A stretch of 64,000 bases of DNA from Tubulanus polymorphus. Taxonomy: Eukaryota > Nemertea > Palaeonemertea > Tubulaniformes > Tubulanidae. How positions within the stretch are numbered: position 1 is the first letter of the stretch; the number at the start of each line of letters is the position of its first letter. Both the position numbers and the translations under genes were made by a program. Below, piece by piece: positions 55,786 to 64,000 of the stretch. The stretch covers positions 7,192,501-7,256,500 of the forward strand of contig NC_134035.1 in assembly GCF_964204645.1 (NCBI RefSeq), in the 5' to 3' direction. The notes under the pieces were generated by a model. It searched no databases and was not told the DNA's origin. It saw nothing but the letters and a program-made list of their open reading frames with translations.

Positions 55786-58700
55786 TTAACTGGGAATCAG
55801 GTTACTGGTTAAAGTATCCACGTCACCGCGGCGTCTGCCGTTAGTATTCCTTTTGTCCGGTTTACCGTCCAAATAATCATCGACGACAGATAGTGGAATG
55901 ATCGAGCCGCCACAGCAATTATGAGTTAACGGATTATAGGTGTCGCTGCCACAGCATCTTGCGTTTGCTAACTGTAATAATTAAGCATAAGAAAACGTTA
56001 TCTTTGACTCAGTAGTTTTACACTAGTGAACCGCAACACACGTCCTGGCCCCAGGTCTTCCGTTATTGAAATACAATCAATATCCGTAATTATGCAATTG
56101 CTCTCTTTACTTGAACATTTTTTCAGAGAACAAATTTGCCCGATCCAACTCAAATTCAATGCAAAAAATACCATTCTTTATAACGCCAATTACGTTATAA
56201 CGCTATGTTTTCCAATGGTCCCAACAGTGGCATTCTAAAGAACTTTTACTGTGCCTCATTTTCAATCAACAGCGGATTCTCTGACTCCTGGATCCGAACA
56301 TTGAACATTGACATTTCTACTTGGTGTTTGCTACAGATTGCATTCCTGTTTCATGGAAATGCAGAGGAAACTCGGAAGAGTAGCTACTTTAGTGGACCTC
56401 ATGAATCCTCGCTGGAAGTGGAATCCTCTATTGCCACGAAGGTTACCCATTGTATATAGAGCTAATTCACGACTTAACTTGACTATAAATTTTACCGAAG
56501 ATCATGAAAGTAAATTAAATCCAACAATTGAATATTGAATATTGAATATAACAATTGAATAGGAGCTGATAGATAAAAAATTTACAAACCTTTCGATCGT
56601 GTAATTTGTAATGACAACACATTTTCTCGTCGGAGTCGTAAGCTTGCAGGCCACAACACGCATCGTTTTCTCCTATTTTCAGTACTTTGTGCCCACAACA
56701 CATGTGAGTCAATCGGTTGTACGGTGTCAAATAGCAACAGCTGAAAAAAAACATGTTCAGAAGAAATGAATGTAACGTTAAGTCTTTAACGTAAAAAGCT
56801 CCACCATGTTCAAAACAATACAACGTGTGAAATTAACAAGTTCGGTTTCACTCAAAAATAAATCGATTTCGGTTTTTATCCTAACCTCGTTCTATCGTCT
56901 TCCGGGTTTATATCGACTATTTCACCGTGACAACAAATCGACGAAGTTGAATTTACTTGAGATCCACCGCAGCATTCCGAGTCCTCGTCAGCCTTCTCTA
57001 TCAAGTTCCCGCGGCAACACAAGTGCGTGTTATCATTGTAGGCCATGTGACCGCAACAGTCCGTGTTTTTACCTCGCGATTGCAGGATATTTCCGCAGCA
57101 AATATATCCCGATTTGCCGGCGATTTTGCCGTTGCAGCAGACGTGAGATCTGGCATGGGAATCAGTTTTACCGCAGCACCTGGAATGGGAGCCGTAGCGT
57201 TTGCGGACGATTTTTTCGTTGCAACACAAATAACGCCGCGAGTCGAATGAAACCCGACCGCAGCATTTCATGTAACGGTGCTGTCGTTTCAACGCGTTGC
57301 CGTCGCAGCACATCGCGATTCTTGTATCGTAAACGTTGATGTCACAGCATTTATAGAAATGCTTCATGTTAGATGGTCCTGAAAAAAATCAATATCGAAC
57401 CGTGTTAATTTTAAGATCGACACAAATAGATATAGTCAACGATCCGATTGAGCAAGTCAAAAGCACTTGAGATTTTTCATGCGATAATTATGCGCTATTT
57501 CGGAGCCCTTTTCAAAGAAATTGTCAACTCTTAGAGTGTCGCATAGAATCTTACCGGGACGATGTCGCACGCGGTCTTCACAGCAAAGGTTGCCGGTTTT
57601 GTTAAACAATATACCCGCGCAACAGCCGCTGGTGGCGCTGGTATTCTGCACAACTGTGTCATTACAACATATTTCTGTAATCGGTTCGAACGTCGTCGCT
57701 CCGCAACATTTACTCGTCGGGTCTTGTCTCGTGTGCACCTTTCCCTGACAACAAAGCTGTCTCACCGAATCGTAAGCTTCACTTCCGCAACAAACTAGAA
57801 CACGAGTTAATGCATGCATTGACAAAACTGAATTACCAAGGGTGCATCTAAAGTCCAATTCAGGGAGGGGTTTACCACCAAAATAGGGCGTATTATGTAA
57901 ATGAAAGGGCACTCCGACATAAAGTTCATCGGAATATGTAAAGTCAATTTTGGAAATACGGAAAACAACAAACCTACGACTTTTAAACTCTTTTAGGTGT
58001 CAGCTAAGTATTTTTCATTTTCACGTGACATTTCAGGGCAACAAGTGACATTTTAGGGGGATTCGCACCCCTTGCACCCTCCCATTGGATCCGCCCTGAT
58101 TATTCTATCGTTAAAAACTGATTTTTAGGAGTCATCATTGTATCCTATTGACACCGAATACAAATTTACCTGTTTCGCGGGTATCCTTGTGTTTCAGTTG
58201 GCCATTGCAACATACGTAACTACTCGGGTCGTATTGTTTCGGTCCGCAACATCGCGCACCCGGGATTCGATCGTGCACCTGACCGGCGCAACAACGCTGC
58301 GTGTAATAGTTGAAACTCGATCGGCCACAGCACGTGCTGTGACGGTCACCGTTCCGTGCCAATAAATTGCTACCACAACACAACGAGTCTTTACTCAGGT
58401 ACTTGCTTCCAGCACAGCAACTGTCTTGTACGTTCGGGATGAGCGGTTCGATGTTTTCATTGCAGCAGAATGAAGTGGACGGATTAACGAATCCTGCTCC
58501 ACACCAGTGAAATCCTCTATACTGATACATATAATGAAGATATCCAATGTCTCCGTATTGGCTCATGGCGGCCGAGACAGAACTGGAGAATGAATAGAAA
58601 ATATTAGTTAAAAATAAGACGATTTGTTTCAATACACGTTCACTTCTGCAATGATGTACGCAACATTCATTAAATAAATTTAATAAACATCATCGGCCAA

Positions 58701-58909
58701 CCTATAGAATAAGTTGATTTCTATGAAATATCGCTGAGCCACATAACAACCAAGAACTGCAATCAGATCCACAGTTCTTGGTTAAATTTAACTCTTGAAC
58801 TAAAATGAATTCATCAGAATGTTTAACTCTGAAGTCAAATCCTCACAGAGAACAAAGTACTGTCGATGAGTTAACCTTACCTCGCGATTATCAACAATAA
58901 GAACATCAT
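55786..58909 (-). CDS. Galaxin-like secreted cysteine-rich protein
   Basis: Coding exons (minus): 58881-58909, 58170-58582, 57555-57794, 56886-57378, 56590-56740, 55786-55971. Phases agree and give 503 aa. A signal peptide spans the first intron (MMFLLLIIA then SSVSAA). The rest is a chain of about 30 Cys-Cys pairs in the galaxin pattern 'CCG...YD....CC.g': examples are CCGPKQYDPSSYVCC, CCGATTFEPITEICC, CCGRVSFDSRRYLCC and CCGSDTYNPLTHNCC. The tail (aa 470-503) is charged and lacks cysteines. Galaxins were first described in stony-coral skeletal matrix, and related proteins occur in other invertebrates, so an extracellular or biomineral matrix role is plausible but unproven. Donors of exons 4 (GTTAGG) and 5 (GTTTGT) are weak. 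A TATA box sits 66 bp upstream of the ATG. Confidence 0.88.
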
Positions 58910-58974
58910 CGGGATGATTTCGTCGTGTGCCTGTGCGCGTCAAATTATGAAGTTACGGTAGAAATATCTGCCCG

Positions 58975-58984
58975 TTATATACGA
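58975..58984 (-). promoter_or_regulatory. TATA box of the galaxin-like gene
   Basis: The minus strand reads CGTATATAACGG 66-75 bp before the start codon at 58909. That spacing suits a short 5' leader without an extra exon. Confidence 0.5.
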
Positions 58985-59657
58985 GACCGAGACACTCGAA
59001 AAACATGTTCGACGTCAAGTTTTATTTACCGACGGCGGTTTTCCCCGCACTTAATTTGATCAGTTAGTCAAGATCGAATTCCTTGAAGTGTAGGTCATAA
59101 CTCTATATTTCGATTATCAATGATACCGGATGTGTTATGTACTAGTCTAATCAATCAGGTTTCTTGGAGACTAAAAAGTATATCATTTAAAACAACACCG
59201 GCATTTTCCCTTGAACAGTCAACGCATGTATCACACACGTAATGTATTTCCAAGAGACTTACGGGAAATCAGAACATCTAGACTTAGGAGATAAGAACCT
59301 ATCTGGAATGTTCCTACTTCCCATACAAGGTACACATGACGAAATGCAGGCTCGACGTCAGGTTTAATCTTCAGACTCAATTCGTCGGTTTACTATTGTT
59401 CTTCTACTGGCAAATCTCCAGTTTTTATTTTGTACATGTGCCAACAGGATATAGACAGTACTTCATCTATAATTGAAAAATGGAAATTCACGCTTTGCTG
59501 TCTATGACTCGTAAGTGTCATCGAAATAATTTGCAATCTAACTTTGAACTTTGAAGACCGTGAGAAATTATTTTGAAACTGAAAATATAGAAATACTTCA
59601 AATCTCATTGAACAAAGAGAGTAACCTACTGTTCAGCAAAAGTGACAGGTTTATTAA

Positions 59658-60072
59658 GGGGCTGTCCAAAAAAGATGTCAAAAATATGGAAAATCTGACC
59701 CCCCTTCCCCTATGTCCACATAAAATCCATATCAGCTTGAACCCCCTCCCCGCTTGTCCGACGGACAGTGCGGACAGTGGACCTAAGTTTCACACTTGAT
59801 AACGATTTGATGCACCATAAAAAAACTTAACTTTTACTAACGTATTTACATTATTCCCATAACCTGGTATTATGATTATAACTTGTAAACTGTTCTGGTA
59901 ACGATTTTGTTTACTTATATTTTTTATCCACCAAAGATGTCCCTAAACTAGTGAACCCGCCCGCCCCCTTTCAAGATGGACATCCATATCATAGGAACCC
60001 CCTTGTCCACAAAAGTAAAACAAACTAAAACCCCTCTCCCCTACAGCGTGGATGTCTTTTAAGGACGATCCC
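59658..60072. mobile_element. Non-autonomous transposon just upstream of the phosphatase gene
   Basis: The left end GGGGCTGTCCAAAAAAGATG and the right end GATGTCTTTTAAGGACGATC followed by CC are imperfect inverses. The interior is rich in C-runs and ATGTCCAC/GTGGACAT words. Similar sequence recurs inside the phosphatase gene at 63247-63460. Its right end is 95 bp from the ATG, so it may overlap the promoter. Confidence 0.55.
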
Positions 60073-60166
60073 TAAACGGGCAAATTAATTTTCCCGGCGA
60101 TAATAGTTTCCAGCGTTGCCGTTCGATGGCAGCACGATACGGTACCCATCATATCGCACGTTCAAC

Positions 60167-63100
60167 ATGGCTGCCCCCAGTAAATCGGTTTTGTTTGTCT
60201 GTCTCGGTAAGTTTCATCGCATTTCTTTGAAATATTGCTGTTTGTAATTAGGAAAATATATCTTGAAAATACCTGTTTATTTTTGATAAACAAATGGCTA
60301 CACTACTCGGGTGGCAGCACTACTCGCGCCACCCGAATCGCCGTCTTAACCGCTGCGCCGCCCGAGACGCTTTGCCCCTATATTATAACATTGACTCATT
60401 TCTCATGATCATATCGAGTTCCTGCTTTTTGATGGTCTTAATTTAATGCTATTGAGTGTACGTAACTATATCATCAACGCACAGTACAAGCGTTGCGAAT
60501 AAAGCACAAGCAATGTCTATATGACCCTAGTTGACTGCTCGTATGCGGGATTCGAACCCAATTGATATACATGCATGCTTTGTTGTCTCTGAAATATCAC
60601 TTACTTCGATTCTTTGGCGCGCATTTTTGCTGTCGCTCGTTAATGCGATGAGTACACTTGAACAGTTGACTGTTAGTTCTGACTGGAACGGTTATGTTTT
60701 TTAGCGTTCAGAATCGTTCAAACTCAATGTATACACATTTTTGGCCACCCTTTCTGAAGCACTTCTTTTTTCCCAAATGGAAAAAATCAGTGCGGCAGTT
60801 TCAAAATCGGTTTCGATAACAACGAGTTTTTAGTAATTCTAAAAAAGCTGTGGCTTTGAAATCACATTTGAATCATATTTTTTTCTATAAAACTAGTCCC
60901 TAAGTAAGTCGATGAAAGCAAGAACTGGTGCAAATAGTCAGAATAGAAATTCATCAATCAGAATCGGGAAACAAAATATTATGAAAGGTGTTAATCAAAA
61001 TTCATGATTATAGAATTAAATTGATTTTATTTTAGAGCACCATTTATGTATATACGCTCATATAGATCAGTGTTTCTCGAGTCAGCTAATTAGTTTGTAA
61101 CGTGGTAATTTGCGGCGAAATACATGTTTATTGCAAGATCGTTGTTATTACTTTGGATCTGATTACACTTATTTAAGGAAATATTTGTCGGTCTCCGATG
61201 GCTGAAGAAATATTTCGACAGATGGTTAAACAGAAAGGCGAATTAGATGAAGTAAGTAGGCTAAATGTTTGTATGCCTAAGAAGATGGAAGACGGGACAA
61301 ATGAATATATCTGCATTTTTTCATTTAGTTTTTTTTCGCATACAGTTTTGTGGAATTAATTAAAACATACAATGCGATATATAATATTAATACGCAATAT
61401 GGAGATCCTCGGTCGAAAGAGTGACAGTGGCGCTGGCGAAGGTTCAATGCCGTAGACGTTTTAGTGATTGTCGAATGAACTTATATGTTAGAGGTGTCGA
61501 TAATTTGAATTCATGAAATCGAATGCATAAAAACAGAGTTATAACTCACTAGCTCTCGAGTATATTCTATCGTCATTGTGTCGCTGTGAACCAAGCGCAT
61601 CAATTTTACTCTTTACCTCAAAGCCGTAGCAGTCCCGTACCACTTTTGAGCCCACCTGGAACTTCACTTCCCGTCCGTCGTCCCTCTTTCCGTCCGTCCG
61701 TAGACAGAATCCGTTTATTTTGGAAAGTTTTAAGACGCTTCAATGTAATGTTAGTTGTAGTTGATAACATGTTCTATGATAGTGGTGTGTTTCAAGGTCA
61801 TTGGTTTTTGTATGTTCACCAGGGAGCGTTGAATAGCTGAATAACTTACTATTTCTATATCATATCGGTATCTAGGCATATTTTATTACCGTCATCAATC
61901 GCAAATTATATAAAATAGCTCATGACATGATTGTGATAAGTTTCAAGGTCACTGGTTTCTGTATATATCCATCAGGGGAACTTTGATTGTCAGATTGTTG
62001 AACATTCCAAGCTATTTTCAAGTGGGCATCGTGTCGTAGAGAGAATCCCTCAATTATAACGAAAAAGTCCGAAAATGAAACTTCGAGATGGTAGTTTATT
62101 TCAACGTTTCGACTATATCCTAATAGTCATCTTCAGGAATAAGATATAATATTATTCCTGATATTATTCCTATAATAATTATTCCTGAAGATGACTTTAA
62201 GGATATATCTCGAAGTTTCATTTTCGGACTTTTTCGTTATAATTGTGGGATTCTCTCTACATCGCGTCAACACGGATATAGTGTTCTATCAATCGTGGGC
62301 ATCGTGTCCCTGGATCCCTAGTTTAAAACAGCTTCATCGTTTTTCAGTGGAAAATCGACAGTGCTGCCTTAGGCTCGTGGCATATAGGCAGTCAGCCGGA
62401 AAAACGAGGGTGCAAAAACATGGAGCAACACAAAATGCCGATGAATCACATGTGTCGCCAGGTTCGTTGTTAAACATTTTACTTTCATTTACTAGTATCA
62501 TGAATTCCATTCATCTAATCCTATCTATTAGTTTTGTAAGTTTGTTCTACATGTATTAGTTTTGTACATTTGTTTTATCCTCACTCAGGTACGTATCACC
62601 GTTGTGAGACAACACATCCACGGTGGACGAATAAATAGCGTTATTCAATCATGGAAAATGAATGAGTCGAGGATACAATACAATATTTGACATGTTTAAG
62701 AATTCGAACGAGTCTCACTTTTCCCATTTACCTCTGAAAATGATATTTTTGTTATATTTTCCTTGTTGAATATAGGTTCACAAGGATGACTTCAAAAATT
62801 TCAAATATATCTTCGGTTTCGACAATGAAAACATAAGGTACAATTTAATGTGTTTATCAAATAATTCGTTATTGTTCGTTATTGTTCACGAATCGGGCCA
62901 CGTCTGATTACGTGGATTACGCGTGTTTGCCGAAACTGCAGATGTAGATTTTTGAAAAAAAGCTGTTTAAGTGGATCTGAATTAGATATCTTAACAACGA
63001 TTCGTTAAAACTTTTAAGTAAACAACTCCGACTGTTCCGTGTTTTTCGATCATATCCACTGATATATTAATAATTCATTCATCTATTATATATACAGTAA

Positions 63101-63798
63101 GTAAATCTCGATTTCAGCGAATTAAAGCGAATGAGACCGGCTAATAGTGAGAGTATAGTGAAGTTGTTAGGAGACTACGACCCCGAAGGAATCAAAATCA
63201 TCAGAGACCCTTACTATGTAAGTTTCGATACTAAGCGTTTGTATTTGGGGCTGTCCGTAAAATACATCCACACAAAATTGCTAAATTTTGACCCCTTCCC
63301 CATTACCCAGTCCTGGAGAGGTTGTTTCCTCAGGTGATATCCGTCGATTTACGATCCTAGTGCGTGGTTCATCATACACTAAGGTTCTTGCTGAACCTCC
63401 CCCATGTCCACAGAATGTCCATATTGGACTAACTGCCCCCCTGTCCTTTGCATAAAAAATAAAATTTAAGACATCGGATATCCAGTCAGGCAAAACTTAC
63501 ACTAAATGTTCTTATTCCATGCGTTATGCTGAAAACATTTATGTATGTAAACTATTTCTCCTCTTATTATTCAAAGTTGAAGTAATTATCCATGTAATGC
63601 ACTAAATCATTTGTTCTGGCTTACAAGAATTAAGCAGGATGAAGAAGGATATCTTCATCCAAACAACCCTTTCCCCTATTCACGATTGTCAGTATATTGT
63701 TCTACGTGTTTCAGGATAGTGGTGACAAAGGTTTTGAAGACTGTTATCAGCAGAGTAGCCGTTGCTGTAAAGCATTTTTGGACGAGTTCAAAGTTTAA
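60167..63798 (+). CDS. ACP1: Low-molecular-weight protein tyrosine phosphatase
   Basis: Six coding exons: 60167-60206, 61178-61251, 62348-62461, 62776-62837, 63118-63217, 63715-63798, giving 157 aa, the family's normal length. The enzyme is a cytosolic phosphotyrosine phosphatase. The P-loop is split by intron 1: VCLG then NICRSPMAEE, that is C-x5-R-S with the nucleophile at Cys12 and Arg18. The general-acid loop is DPYY at aa 127-130, ending exon 5. Other family landmarks are WKIDSAALGSWHIG, HKMPMNHMCRQ, FKYIFGFDNENI, LLGDYDPEG and a C-terminal YQQSSRCCKAFLDEF. The exon 3 donor is GTTCGT, which is unusual, but the join CRQ|VHKDDF matches the family. It is unrelated in function to the neighbouring extracellular genes. 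No TATA box is seen; a transposon lies 95 bp upstream. Confidence 0.95.
60300..60365 (-). repeat. tRNA-like SINE scrap
   Basis: The minus strand shows GGCGCAGCGGTTAAGACGGC, resembling an A-box, near the start of a repeat in phosphatase intron 1. A GGGTTCGAATCCCGC B-box-like word lies at about 60544-60558, too far away to form one tRNA. Confidence 0.3.
62033..62265. mobile_element. Foldback MITE in phosphatase intron 2
   Basis: Outer arms TAGAGAGAATCCC and GGGATTCTCTCTA enclose inverted copies of AACGAAAAAGTCCGAAAATG and of CTTCAGGAAT. Total length is about 230 bp with an AT-rich loop (ATATTATTCCT). The left arm also holds the CTGA...GAAAC motif on the minus strand. Confidence 0.75.
63247..63460. 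repeat. Copy of the GGGGCTGTCC repeat
   Basis: GGGGCTGTCCGTAAAATACA, CCCCTTCCCCATTACCC and CCATGTCCACAGAATGTCC resemble the left half of the element at 59658-60072. It lies in the last phosphatase intron. Confidence 0.5.
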
Positions 63799-63819
63799 TC
63801 AGAAGAATGTACGTATGTT

Positions 63820-63960
63820 TGTACATACATACATACATACATACATACATACATACATACATACATACATACATACATACATACATACATACATACATAC
63901 ATACATACATACATACATACATACATACATAAATACATACATAAATACATACAGGTACAT
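63820..63960. repeat. (TACA)n microsatellite
   Basis: A long, nearly perfect tetranucleotide run, with AAATAC interruptions near 63930-63950. It begins about 20 bp after the phosphatase stop codon, within its presumed 3' untranslated region. Confidence 0.97.
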
Positions 63961-64000
63961 ACATAGACCCGCAATCACATGGACCTTTTCAGCGAAAATA

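Noticed and set aside
56806..57339. Plus-strand open frame of 177 codons
   Set aside because: It is the antisense of the cysteine-rich galaxin-like exon 4.

Overview
The window is eukaryotic, from an AT-rich, intron-rich animal genome. It has GT-AG introns of a few hundred to a few thousand bases, extracellular domain families found only in animals, and much transposon debris. The gene set (galaxin-like protein, multi-VWA protein, C-type lectin with mucin linker and PAN domain, SCUBE) suggests a marine invertebrate, perhaps a lophotrochozoan. The sequence alone does not fix the species.

Layout. Positions 1-270 look like the promoter and 5' leader of a minus-strand paralogue of the VWA gene, running off the left edge. 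Positions 1110-3290 hold a decayed PAN-domain copy and LINE relics. Positions 4051-11750 carry a complete minus-strand gene for a secreted three-VWA-domain protein (about 631 aa, 13 coding exons), with a 1.9 kb inverted-repeat transposon in one intron. Positions 12.5-13.4 kb are repeats. Positions 14.8-20.6 kb hold a broken MULE-type transposase, split by an inverted-repeat element that is itself split by a foldback element made of inverted 43-bp arrays around a 50-bp array. After repeat-rich sequence, 25222-29518 is a minus-strand lectin gene (signal peptide, C-type lectin domain, Thr/Pro/Glu mucin linker, PAN domain; about 505 aa) whose introns hold four copies of one palindromic element, three of exactly 412 bp. 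Positions 31-33 kb hold a LINE tail and a weak ankyrin-like relic.

Positions 35338-36354 encode an unrecognised secreted protein of 232 aa. Positions 41326-54220 hold a complete plus-strand SCUBE gene (22 coding exons, 990 aa). Positions 55786-58909 hold a minus-strand galaxin-like gene (6 coding exons, 503 aa, about 30 Cys-Cys pairs). Positions 60167-63798 hold a plus-strand low-molecular-weight protein tyrosine phosphatase (6 coding exons, 157 aa).

Five of the six complete genes encode secreted, disulfide-rich or adhesive extracellular proteins. VWA, lectin, EGF/CUB and galaxin domains recur in skeletal and extracellular matrices, so a shared matrix role is possible, but it is inference. 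The phosphatase is an ordinary cytosolic enzyme. Exon models were assembled by eye from reading frame, splice consensus and intron phase. All six keep frame from start to stop.
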